A stretch of 64,000 bases of DNA from Palaemon carinicauda (taxonomy: Eukaryota; Arthropoda; Malacostraca; Decapoda; Palaemonidae): the NCBI RefSeq assembly GCF_036898095.1, contig NC_090728.1:83789891-83853890 (forward strand), written 5' to 3'. Positions 43,570-56,946 of the stretch are shown here, one piece after another (position 1 is the first letter of the stretch; each line of letters opens with the position of its first letter). Both the position numbers and the translations under genes were made by a program. The notes under the pieces were generated by a model. It worked only from the letters and a program-made list of their open reading frames with translations. It was not told where the DNA came from and did no database searches.

Positions 43570-44330
43570 CAAGATTATCCCAGGTATGTCTCAAAAGTTT
43601 TCAAAAGCTGATTACAGTTGGAAATGCAGTTTTGATAGGCTATTATCTGTGAGTTTAGATCTTCACTCTCTGTGTACATCATGTCAGGATAAATATTGTA
43701 CCAATACACACTGTTGGGATGGAAGTTATTGGAATTATGAAAATAAAGGACTTAAGGTTAACAATGCTAAACATATGAAGAAGAAAGATGATTCTAATAT
43801 TGATCCACAATCAGGTGGTGTTAATATCTCCTAGATCAGTTAACCTATCTTCTATGCTAGACTTGGGCCAACTGGTAGAGATTGGTAGTCAGGATTTTAA
43901 TACCTGGGACTTACATTCTAAGCTTAATTCATAAATTATCTCCATCAAAGCATGTCTTAATTTTATGATCAGCTGCAGAATTCATTGTGTCATTTTATGC
44001 TACCAGTGTTTCAAGTTTCTACCCATAATGTGTTTGAACCTGCCTTCAGTCTTTATTTGGATGATTGCTTGCATGCCTTTGCCTTACCAGTTACATCAGG
44101 CCTAAGCTTTCAGAATTCGTTAATTAATATTATTCATTCTACTATTTTTGCTGATAATGTGGGGTCTATATTGGTTCAAAGTAACAGTAAGAGAAAACAT
44201 AGTCCTTCAACAATGGAAGCTTTTAGTTCTTCTCTTTTCCTATCTTTATCTTTGAACATGGAGTCAGTCATCATTTATATTTTTACTATTGCACCTATTC
44301 TGAGGCTCTATATTTTATGTCTCTGAAGTC
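43570..44330 (+). pseudogene. DIRS gag relic (Cys-rich finger)
   Basis: The frame 43586-43834 includes SLDLHSLCTSCQDKYC and HCW, aligning with SVDPHTVCSDCRGKSC of the gag at 30514: the CxxC-x4-C spacing is kept. A possible continuation at 43985-44326 is Ser/Leu-rich without a clear match. It lies in the intron between exons B and C and probably represents another decayed DIRS insertion whose limits I cannot see. Confidence 0.55.
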
Positions 44331-45476
44331 CTAAATAGTTCTTGATGTTATGCAGACACATGCATTACCTATAACTGATGACATTTATATTCATGGATTA
44401 TTGATGTGAATTAATGTCTTACCTGTGGCCCCTGAGGCTCCATTTTTTCTTCTGTTGCCTTTTGGAATTCTGAATATGTTTATGTTTTGTTGATGGCTGC
44501 TTTTTATCCTTATGTTCTTGCTTTCAGTGCTGATATTAGCGGTTCGAGAGACGTGTATTCTGGTGTTGTGAAATTTGGGTTTTCTCAGTACACAACAAGT
44601 GTTCCTGCTAGTTTAGTATTGTGACAGCCCTGTGGTGCATCGGCTGTTCTGATGTTTTCAGTTCTTTCATTCTCTTGGGCAACTGTCCACAGGTATGAAT
44701 CCCTTCCTCAGGGGAGTAAGGATCTTTAATGCCTACCCAAATTCAGTCTTCTTGCCTCGATCATTCTCCAGGTAAAGATGATGATTAGATATTTGAGCAA
44801 GAATTTCTTCTTGTGTTTCTACTAAGTGTAAAACCAAAGCTTGAGACTTGTTCTACTTTGTGTTGTCCTCTGAGTTTGATGAGCCTCATCAAATTAGTTT
44901 ATTTTTTTTTTCAAAGTATCATAGGTCTTCAAAAGTACATTTGATGGCTTTTAGGAAGGTGACAAGTAAGCTGTTGCCTGTGCAGTCTCTTTTATAGTTA
45001 GCTTCCCATTTGAAGCTTTACTTGTTGGCAGTGTATCATACAGGCAAGGTGCCTTCTTAGCCTGTGTCTGAAAGAAATAGATACTTCTTCTATCATCAAC
45101 TCTGCCCCCCCCCCCTCCTTCCTCTTGGGACAACATTATAATTAAGAAATTTTCTTTGCTTTCGGAAGTTTAAAATTTGTTAAAAAAGGCAACAAGAAAT
45201 GATGGATTTCTCAGCGTACAGGTGTTTACAATTACTTGTTTATATTTCTGAAAAGTTCATGGTGTAAAGATCAGTTTTGAATGTTTAAAGTCTCAACAAG
45301 TTTCTAATTTTAACAAGGTTTTCAATGGAAACTCTATTGATGGTTCTAGCAGCAGTATAGAAAGGATTGAATAATCTTAATAGGTTTGTAAGACATTTTC
45401 TGTCCCCAGGAGATTTTGTCAGTTCAAGTGCCTTATGTTTTGTGCTCAATAAAACCCTCAAATATTCACAAAAATT
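44331..45476. other. Intron or decayed repeat, no gene recognised
   Basis: No motif recognised. A short C run is at 45105-45115. The lower AT content up to about 44800 may be remaining DIRS gag sequence. Confidence 0.4.
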
Positions 45477-45493
45477 TCTTTTTTGGCGTCAGC

Positions 45494-45775
45494 CATGTCG
45501 TCCTGATGGAAGGTTCCTTTAGGCAGCTTTCTAAGGGATATTTGGCTTCAGTGATACTCCCTGAGGATTGACCACAGGTCTCCAGAATTCTAACTCCTGG
45601 CGCGAGTATCCTTAATATAACTCTTGAGGATATCGCATAATATCAGGGGACGTATTTCTTGATACGACACATAGCTATCTTCACTTTGAATAGAATTTTC
45701 GCTTGGAGGGGGAAGAGTGGTGAAATTGAAGGGGAGCCGTTATCATGGTTACCCTGTGGATCTCCTCCCGGTACC
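45494..45775 (+). repeat. Left inverted terminal repeat, 45.5-49.4 kb DIRS
   Basis: Complementary to 49090-49370 with several mismatches and small gaps. Shared blocks include CCAGAATTCTAACTCCTGG and GCATAATATCAGGGGACGTA. Confidence 0.85.
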
Positions 45776-45802
45776 ACCACAGCGAACTATTCCTTGTTGC
45801 AA

Positions 45803-46648
45803 TTAAGCATGGATAGCCGCAGATAGAGTAGTTTCGGGTGGGGACTTTGAAATAAAGAGCTTGTCGTTCGTAATTGGCATGTACTCTGCATACCTCCAGG
45901 GATTAGTTTCAGAGCAGGATGGGAGATCTTGAACCCTGAGTCTCTTGTGAGACCCACGGGAGGCGGAGAGTTGAGCAATTGGCCTTTCCAGTTTCGCCTC
46001 CCTTTCTTCGCCTTGTTTGCGAAGACTCTCCATCAGCACTGTGAGATTGGCCATTGCCTGTCTCATGTCATCTGATGGAGGAGCAGAAGTGGAAGGTAAC
46101 GGATCTCGAACCGGTACGGACGGAAGGGACTCCGATTCGACATCATCATCATCTTCAGGAGTCAAAGTGGACTCCTCCTCGTGACCTTCCCCCAGAAGGT
46201 CCTTCTCAGTGTCTGAAGACACTTCAGACATCCTCTCCTTTTGATGGATGTCCATGCCTTGCAATGCGTCGGTGACGTCTGTCTCTACGGCAATCTTGAC
46301 GCAAGGGATCTCAGGTTGTGGCTGGGGTATGACAGCTTCCATACCCGCTTTAGGGAACAGCAAGATGGGCTTCCGTTCATTAGGAAGGTACGGTCCCGTG
46401 GCATTTTTCTGAAAACCACGTACCCATCTGCGCAGCTTCTCTCGTGCTGCATCCCTTGACTCTGCTGACTTGGGGTCATCAAAAGCCTCGGTAACCAAGG
46501 CCTTGCATATATTTCAATCCTTGGGGTCCCAGTACCGAAGAGGTCCCTTAGAAGTGGTGCAGGGGACACGAGCTCTGCACTCTATATGGCCGCAGAAGTC
46601 TTTGCTCCTGACGTTGCAGAAGACGACTTGGCACTTCACTTGGTCCTC
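45803..46648 (-). pseudogene. DIRS gag, N-terminal half, one stop codon
   Basis: On the minus strand a TTTACAG acceptor-like site (to 46649) is followed by a Cys-rich stretch (VFCNVRSKDFCGHIEC and WDPKD), a TGA stop, then an open frame of 231 codons starting at VTEAFDDP. SAESRDAAREKLR, VRGFQKN, TGPYLPNE and NPWRYAEYMP match the gag at 56947-58896. The remaining part of gag is deleted near 45830, beside the left terminal repeat. Confidence 0.85.
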
Positions 46649-49089
46649 CTGTAAAGAGAGGAAATTTAAATGAGTATGCGGTAGTTTATCTCATCTGATA
46701 AACAATTATATAAAATATTACTATTAGTATTTTAACCATTATAGCTTAGGATAAACAAGCTAGAAAGGAACTAGGAAAGACACATTCTTGTGTTTCCCAT
46801 CCAGCCAATTGCTGTGACCTCCACCAAAATTGCTGTGACCTCCACCAAAATTAAAACTTAGTGTCTTCCTATTCAGGAAACTCGAGGGAAGGGTCTAACC
46901 CCTAGGGGTAAAGGAGTGTAACTTAACACTAACCTTTCCCAAGGTTTTAATAATGCAGGGTAAATTGTTAACTAACTAGTTAACAGTGTGTTGAAAGAAA
47001 TCTTTTCTTCCAATATATGACTGGTCTTAACAATAGACTGGGCAAGGATACACAGGGTATGTTGGAAAATAACTACTGTATAATATATACTATAGTTTTC
47101 TGTTTGCAGTATGATCTATACTGCAAATATACTAGCTACTGTATAATCATATACAGTACTGTAGTTTAGCTGGCATATTGCCAGCTAGGCTAGCCCTGGC
47201 AGTGGGTGGGGTAGTACCTGGCGGCATCAGCCTGGCCGGCATGTTGCCGGTTGGGCTAGTACCTGATGGCACCGGCCCAGCCGGCTTTCGCCGACTGGGT
47301 TAGTACCTGGTGGAACTAGCTGACAGAGAGAGAGAAAGCATGGAGTGAAGGGCTACCTTATTAAGTGTTTGTTAACAGTTATTAAGGGTGTAAGTATATA
47401 ATCTTACTGTCTTCCTCCAGAATGAGAGTTCAGATGGAAGGGGAGAATGAATCATTCAGGCTTACATCCAACCACAAAACCGTTGCCGGTCACTGCCGCT
47501 CCGGGTATGTGGATGGCAGTCCAACAGAGGACTGAAGAACACTCGACAGAACAGGGGTCTCCCACCGGCAGCCGTTGCAGCCGGCACAACCTTTCCCGGA
47601 GCCATGCGTCCACAAGGGAAGACTGAGTGACTAGACAACTGCTTATGTAGGTGCCCGGCTGGCCCCACAACCTACCCAGCAAGCAGTGAGATTGTAGGGC
47701 GACGGCCACAGAGATGCGATGGCTAGGCCATCGCTAAAGGACAGAGGGGGCAGCGAAAAGGGTCCTACATAAAGTGTGGAAGAAGGCGGCAAGGTTGCTG
47801 CCCCTCCCACACAGGGGAGAAACTCTGTTTCATTATCGGCGCCATCCTAGGCGGCAGAGGAATATATATTCTTCAGCCTAGGGTCTGCCAAAACAGTGTT
47901 AGGAGGAGGCGGCAGAATTGCCGCCACCTCTCAACAGGAGGGAAACATCGTTTCAGTGACGGCGCCATCCTAGACGGCAGAAGAATGTCTATTCTTCAGC
48001 CTAGAGTCTAGCCTAGTCTTCTAGACCGCAGGGGAGAAGGTGGCGGCATCATACAACCACTTCAAGTGTAGCCTAGGGAGGCATAGCCTCTTATGCCAGC
48101 AGCTGGAAGCAGGCAGTGGATTGACTACTCACCCTGCTGCTCTGCCGCCAGCAAAAATACTGAATACTCTGAGGTTCTGTTGAACAAACCAGAGCCGGCT
48201 ACCCGCCGGCAAGGGTAAGAGACAGAAAACCCTAGCCCAGTCAAGCTGGAGTGTCTACTCTATGGCAGGACCAAGATAGGGTTGTCGCCTAAGGCGGCAC
48301 TCAGAGGGAAGAGGGATTACCCTTAAACCTCCACAGGAGACGAGTATCGAATTATATAGTAATTCTAGGAGTTATCTATCTCCTTATGAATTGATAAAAC
48401 GATACACGAGTGTAAACCGGGAACATGTATGAAAGTATACTAAAGCCCATAGGCTAGGTAGCCTAGCACAAGGCGAGACTTCGGTTACCTAAATCCCCGA
48501 ATCTCTTAATGTATACAATCTATAAGGAGGAGGAAAAATATGCGAATATGTATATCTTTACAAGTATAATGTGCCTAAATAGCTTCATATTTTATTAATG
48601 CTATTACAACTAGGAAAGTCGTTCCATAACATGCATGAAGTAAACTGAAGCGCGTAGGCTATGAAGCCTAGCGCCGAGCGAGGTTCGGTTACCTAAATCG
48701 CCGAAACTATAGAGAATACAAACAACATAATATAAAAAAACTTCCTAGTAAAAACTTAATTGAATAGCTTAAAAAATGTTCATGCTATTACAGTCAGGGA
48801 AGTCGTTCAGCTAACTAAATAACACATGCGTTATGAACGATAGCTCCCATGGCGCCTCCGGTGATCGGCGAAGCTCCAAACACTTACAATTACTCTAATT
48901 TCACTATGAAGCAGGAGCTAAAAATTATACACTCAACCTTCCAGAGGCAGAAGAAGTTGGAGATTGCATAGTAAATCCTCAAATATCTAGCACAACGTTA
49001 GAGCAACAGGGAAAACCACCGAGCGAAACTGCTACGAAAATAGGAATAAGCGCCATCTTGAATACAGCGCCATCTAGATACTCAATAGT
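46649..49089 (-). other. DIRS leader region (probable intron-like leader)
   Basis: Non-coding, with many GCCGGC/CCGGC blocks (47170-47310, 47480-48250), as in the leader of the 54398 element. On the minus strand an ATG near 48965 is followed by QSPTSSAS, matching LSPTSSAS at 54820. A direct 22-bp duplication is at 46810-46855. Confidence 0.65.
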
Positions 49090-49370
49090 AGTACGGGAGG
49101 AAGGGTACCTTGATAACGGGTCCCCTTCTTTTTTTGCCACTTTCCCCCCTCGAAACGAAAATGCTATTCGGGGTGAAGATTTCTATGTGTCGTATCAAGA
49201 TATACGTCCCCTGATATTATGCGATATATGTAAGAGAAATTTTAAGGATATTTGCGCCAGGAGTTAGAATTCTGGAGACCTAACGGTTAATTCTCTGGGA
49301 ATATCACTGTAGCCAAATATCCCTTAAAAAGATACCTATAGGAACCTTCCATCAGGACGACATGGCTATC
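49090..49370 (-). repeat. Right inverted terminal repeat, 45.5-49.4 kb DIRS
   Basis: Complement of 45494-45775. The 40 bases beyond it carry the 3'-type outer end. Confidence 0.85.
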
Positions 49371-49410
49371 TCACCCAAAAATAGATTTTTCGCTTCGCTT
49401 AAAATCCGTT

Positions 49411-50047
49411 TTACCATTAAAACTTTGAAGAGTCACTATTACTTACCATGTACTGAATGTGCACTGGGGAATCAGTGATTAGTGAGAAATAAGAAAAAAG
49501 TACTATGATACACAAAAAGACAATTTATTATCCACACTTAACATTAGTCTATATTCACCAATTTTTAAAGTAATAGTTGATACAGTTAGTCTCTTCTCAT
49601 AGATAATAACTTTCACATATTGAATTTTCAAAGATAGCAGCTTGTGTGTGGAATAAATGGATAAAGTTTTAACTTATTACAAGTTTTTTATTATGTAGTT
49701 ATAGCTTTAGGGATATTTAATACATATGTAGGGTAGCTCACTAGAGTTAGCAAAGTCAGTTATTGGGGTTTAATCATGTTAATCATATTGGACTTACAAA
49801 CTTTATAACATGATAACCCACTCTTGGAGTGCATCTTACTCTTATGTGGGTGACTACCATATAAGATAACATTTTAGCATATACTGTGATACAATATACT
49901 ATCTGAGTGACTTAACATATATGCACTAAAAAATTGATTACATAAAATATAAATTATTGGAATAATGAATGATAAGCATGTAGGAAATTTAAGTTTTTTT
50001 GACAAATGCTCAAAGCCCAAGAAAATTAAAAATATTTATTTTTTCAG
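49411..50047 (+). other. Intron upstream of exon C
   Basis: AT-rich with no recognised feature. It ends in a T-rich tract and TTTTCAG acceptor at 50041-50047. Confidence 0.65.
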
Positions 50048-50147
50048 TCTGGTCATCATGCCCTTGAAGAAAGTGCTACTGGTCTTCAGCTCCGAGTAGA
50101 AAACCTGCTGCTAGCAGATAAACATCTCCATGACTTGGCTAAGAAAG
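50048..50147 (+). CDS. DDX31: DDX31-like helicase, exon C
   Basis: A 100-nt exon between a TTTTCAG acceptor and a GTTTGT donor (50148). It reads in phase 0 as SGHHALEESATGLQLRVENL then LLADKHLHDLAKK plus one base. The AT-LQ....E.......LAKK pattern matches the start of the C-terminal (DUF4217-type) extension of DDX31/Dbp7, where DDX31 has ATVLQ and WAKKALQSF. It ends in phase 1, consistent with the next codon being the Ala or Gly before LQSF. The following exon is not found in the rest of the window. Confidence 0.83.
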
Positions 50148-52295
<2,148 letters not shown>

Positions 52296-52333
52296 GTTCT
52301 TGAACGAAGTAAATTCGTAAGTTGAGGAACTAC
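52296..52333 (-). repeat. Solo Tigger-type terminal repeat
   Basis: The minus strand reads CAGTAGTTCCTCAACTTACG followed by an AATTTACTTCGTTC-like stretch. This is the same design (CAGT, CCTC, ACGAA) as the ends at 52664 and 63196. No matching left end was found, so it is probably the remnant of a non-autonomous copy. Confidence 0.55.
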
Positions 52334-52447
<114 letters not shown>

Positions 52448-52510
52448 ATAAATAAAGCTTGGCCAGTGGGTACTGATTAATTGGGATTCCCAATGTACTT
52501 AGTGCCTGTT

Positions 52511-52659
<149 letters not shown>

Positions 52660-52663
52660 TGTA

Positions 52664-54262
52664 CAGTGATGCCTCAGGATACGAAAGTAATCCGTTCAGG
52701 ATGCGGTTTCGTATCCTGAGTCGCATTTTACATGTGAATAGCCTAATCCGTTCCAAGCCTTACAAAAAGTCACCTTTTCTTCCATAAACACGCTAAACTT
52801 TAGTAATAAACATGCAATGCAGCCATTTCTATCATTCAATAATTAACCCAACCGTTAAAAAAACCTTAATCCATTCCAGAAATCACTATGAGATTATTCA
52901 ATAATGTAGTTATAGCCAAGTTATCCCCCCCAAGCCCTAAGAAAACGGTCCGTTTTCTTTACTACTGTATAAAAGTTACGGTACTGTATGTAAAGCATTT
53001 AGATCAGTGAAGGTGTATTGTTACCTGTACGTACACCTAAATTAAGGATTGATACCTCTACTCTGAAAAAAAGGTTACAGTTAATTAGTGTAACAAAAAA
53101 GTTGAAACTTACCTTTTGATTGAGACGATGTCCGATAGCGAAGTCGCGGCAGAGGAGGATGGCATAAGGCAGAAAACGTAACAAGTGACAGACTACGTAC
53201 AGTAATTTACACACTTAACACATTAACTTTACGAAATAAAAAAATGGCAGAAATAATTAAAACTTAACATTACGTATGGAAAACTATAAAATGAAAGAAA
53301 AAATTACTTTAACACTTAACGGTAACATAAAACTTAAAATTGAATTTTTTTTTTTTTTTTGCTTTTTTATAACTTTACGTTTTTCATATTTTCTAAATCT
53401 CTTCTACTTCTTCATCACTTTCTTTTTTCTGTTTCTTTTCTTTACTTTCACCTTCTAATTCTTCATCACTTCCTCTTTTCTGTTTCTTTTCTTCACTTTC
53501 ACCTTTGTCTTGGACTACTAATACTGCTGACCTCTTTAATAAGAAACTATCCATTGAAGCTTGTTTCTGCCTACTTTTCAACACATTTCTAAAATGCCTT
53601 AGGCAAACGTCATTGCAGTGTTAAAGCGCACGGTTGGTATAAACTTTTTCTGGATGTTCCTTTTCGACGTAGTCTGCCATTTTATGGAAACATGCAAGAA
53701 TTTCCTTGATGTCTGCCGTTTTCAAAGGTGCAACATCCTCCTCATCACCGGTAGAGAACTGCTCTTGAACATCACTCACTTGCATTGTCTCCAACTCCTT
53801 CAGGTCGTCCGTCGTCAACTCCTCGTGGTGCTCCTCGATAAGTTCATCTATATCCTCCGCACTAACTTCCAGCCCCATGGAAATACCAAGATGTATGATG
53901 TCAGCCACCTCAGACTGCTGAATTGGTTCAGGATCGTCAGCGATCTCGGCTTCGCCTCCAGGCTTCCCGAACCCCTCGAAGTCTCGTGCAGAGACAGCAT
54001 CAGGCCACAGCTTCCTCCAAGATGAATTTAGGGTACGCCTCGAAACTTCCTGCCAAGCGAGATCGATGAGTTTGAGGCATATCACGATGTTTAAGCGATC
54101 TTTCCAAAGTTCACGCAGAGTGAGGTTTGTACTCTCTGTGACTTGGAAATATCTCTGGAAGAGATGCTTCGTGTACAATTTTTTAAAATTTTAAATAACT
54201 TGCTGGTCCATGGGCTGGAGGAGAGGGGTGGTGTTAGGCGGTAGATATAGGACCTTTATGAA
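52664..54262 (-). mobile_element. Truncated Tigger/pogo transposon, second family
   Basis: The left end CAGTGATGCCTCAGGATACG starts after a TA (52662-52663). A minus-strand transposase relic occupies 53393-54245. The 5' part of the gene and the right end are missing: sequence stops at a fold-back junction (54245-54272) and an AT tract. Its terminal repeat and protein differ from the 16151-20149 family. Confidence 0.82.
53393..54245 (-). pseudogene. Tigger transposase relic (C-terminal half)
   Basis: From the right: LPPNTTPLLQPMDQQ with the third catalytic Asp, a TAA stop two codons later, then an open frame (53621-54178) with LYTKHL, SSWRKLWPD and a VADIIHLG region, matching Tigger proteins. 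After a frameshift the tail has FRNVLKSRQKQASMDSFLLK and a Glu/Lys-rich end (53393-53584). QASMDSFL (53540-53563) fits a PIP box with Leu in the last position. The first two catalytic Asp are absent because the gene is truncated. Confidence 0.85.
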
Positions 54263-54265
54263 GGT

Positions 54266-54401
<136 letters not shown>

Positions 54402-54408
54402 TGGGCTC

Positions 54409-54744
54409 AAGCCATGTCGTCCTGATGGAAGTTCCTTAAAGGCAGCTTCCTAGGGTATATTACAACTACGGTGATATTCCCAGAGAATTTACCTTCAGGT
54501 ACCCAGAATTCTAACTCCTGGAGCGAGTATCCCTAAAAAAGACCTTAGGGATATCATAAATATCAGTGGACGTATTCTTGACACGCCTCATAGCAATCTA
54601 TACCCCGAATAGAGTTAACACTTCGTAGGGGTCAAATGGCAAGAAAACGAAAACGATAAGAAAGGGGGGGAGCCGTTCGTAAGGCATCTCACCTCCCCGT
54701 TTCGAAAGCGTGCCCTGCGCCGCTCGCGGCGCCATCTGTATTCC
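54409..54744 (+). repeat. Left inverted terminal repeat, 54.4-63.2 kb DIRS
   Basis: Complementary to 62798-63131; I count about four differences, one of them the length of a G run. Confidence 0.95.
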
Positions 54745-56946
54745 TTTTTGCGTAGCTCTACGACTCGGTGTTTTTTCCCTGTATTTCTACCCAATCTTGG
54801 AATTTCTCGTGTGATAATGCTTTCTCCAACTTCTTCGGCCTCGGATAAGTTGAGTATTATTTCTTTTATGTATAAATGTAGGCTCTTGGTTAAAATTAAA
54901 GTAATTAAAAGAGTTATCTTTGATACAAGAGCTGTTGCCTGCTGGAGGCATCATGGATGCTGTCGCTCGCTAGAATAGGATTTATTTGTTAGCAAGAGCG
55001 ACGTTCCCAGCCCCTTTGCGCTTAAATATTAGCTACTTAACTTATTTAGGAATTCTGTTATGATGCGATAGTAGTGTGCCTGGCGAAGTTTTGCCTAGGC
55101 TGCCAACACTAGTCTTCGCAGGCTAGCTGTTGGCCTATGTACTTCCTGCATGATAATTAGTCTTCCAAGTGTGATTTTTATTGCTTTAAGCGTTAGGCAA
55201 CGTTATACATATAAGCCCTTTTCGAGTACCTTCCAAGATAGTATTGGTGTGAGTTTCGGTGAATTAGGTAATCGATTCTCTTAGTGCCTAGGCTAGGTTG
55301 TCTTAGGTCATTATAATATTATCTGTTTCCCCGTTTGCTCCCTTCTCTTCGGGGAAGGGGCAAACCCTTTCCCTCTGTTTAAGCCCTAGGCTTAACTCTA
55401 GTGGTTTGTTTGAATTGATTTTCAAATATATCTATGCTGGAGTAGTACTGTACCTTCCCGTTCCAACTGAATTGGTTCAGAGGGGGACAGTACAACAGTG
55501 TTTAGTCTGAGTCCGGGTTGGTCTGGCATGGGGCAGAGTCTCCCTTGCTGACTGACACGGGCATAAGGGGTTTATCCCCCTTGGTCCACCTTGTTGGGTT
55601 CCAGTAGTGATCCCTTCGCTCGGTGACCCCTCAGACTTGTCCTCTTGCCGTTCTGGATTCGGGATATGTTCCCTTTTCTGGAATAGCAATTCCTTCATTG
55701 CCGTGGTTTTAGGGAGGCAGCCAGTAGTCCCGGCCTCCCCCTCGGGTTTTTCTCTGGCTGAGATGAGCTGTCTTAGTTGGGAATGACCCTTAACCAAGGC
55801 AAGGTTGGATAGGACCCTCTGTCCTTCCCTTCTATTTTCCGTTCCTTTGTGTCAGTCGTCCGCATCCGTACCTAGCCTAGGTTAGGATGGGGAACTGACG
55901 TGGTCCCCTGTCGGCTGGCAGAGTGTGCCGACCGGCAGAGACCCTTCCTTCGAGTGCTGCCCGGTCCTTTCTTGGTCCCTCCATCGCTGCCGTCTGTAGA
56001 TTCAGTAAGCAGCGGTTAGGAAGCCTGACTTAGTGTCTCCCCTTCCTTTCGGCACTCTTTCGGGTGCCGGGCACAGAGGCTCATAGCCTCTTAGCCCAGC
56101 ACTCATTCTGTTGTCTTCGTATGTGTTGTCCTTGCCGTCTGCTGGCCTACAGGCCGGCCGTCGGTGGGGAGGGGTGTTCTCCAGTTCTCTTGCTGTCGGT
56201 CGGCGATGGTCATATACCTTTGCCGGCCGGTCTCTTGCTCATCTGCCGGCCACTATAAGTGGGGCCGGCAGCCGAGCGCTGCCTGGTGTGGGGCCAGCCG
56301 GCAGGGTTTGCTTACTGCTGCCGGCCGGCCTGCTACACTGCCCGGTTAGCCGGCCACTAAGAATGATGGCCGGCGACGCAGTGCAAACCGGGTGGCTGCG
56401 GACCGGCAACCACTGCCGGCCGGTTCAGGCATGGGATCTGGAGTTCTCCCCAATAGGGGTGATCTGATGTTGTGTACTTGAGATCTACTTTTCGAAAAAC
56501 GGGGGGGGGGGGGGGGGGGGGGTTGCTGACCAGCAATAGCCGGCCGGCACACCACCCTCAGGTACTGTATCAGTCCTTTCTTTGGTGGTGTATTCAACCA
56601 AGGGAGTCCATGATATAGTAGGTTACAACACTGTCTTTTCTATCTTACTTGTGTTACTTGTGCAATCACTTGGTGTCGCCTTACAAGGATAAAAGAGAAT
56701 TCTTTTCATCCCTGGCCGGAATGGTAAAATTTTACCTTAGGTGTGAGCTACACCTAATTTCCTTTGGAAATATGCTCTCTGGTTATTCTAGTAAAGACTA
56801 ACTATGTGACTTTGGCTGGTGGGCTTCCACAGGTGTTTGTGTGGGTTTCACAAGTAGGTGTCTTTCCCTTATTCTTGGTGAATACTCATTTTTTACATGT
56901 GAATTGAAATTCACTTGATATTCATGGAAATTTTCTTCTTTTATAG
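54745..56946 (+). other. DIRS leader with probable intron
   Basis: Non-coding, 2.2 kb. An ATG at 54820 begins LSPTSSASDKLS, conserved at the same place in the 45-49 kb copy, but its frame does not simply join gag. From about 55880 to 56560 the sequence is rich in CCGGC blocks and ends with a 22-base G run (56501-56522). It ends TTTTATAG, a possible splice acceptor, at 56946. Confidence 0.65.

Larger units (their letters stand above)
45477..49410 (+). mobile_element. Internally deleted DIRS1-like element with inverted interior
   Basis: The left terminus (TTTTTGGCGTCAGCCATGTCG) is of the family's 5' type. The right terminus (CGCTTAAAATCCGTT) is of the 3' type. By its ends the element therefore points to plus. 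Yet the interior, a leader and a truncated gag, reads on the minus strand. RT, RNase H, recombinase and ICR are all absent. The terminal repeats are about 280 bases (45494-45775 and 49090-49370), clearly diverged from each other, so the copy is older than the 54398 element, its close relative. Confidence 0.8.

Noticed and set aside
54820..54860. GTTGAGT as the splice donor joining the conserved leader ATG to gag
   Set aside because: Joining it to the acceptor at 56946 does not give the gag frame in either copy. Kept only as a conserved leader site.
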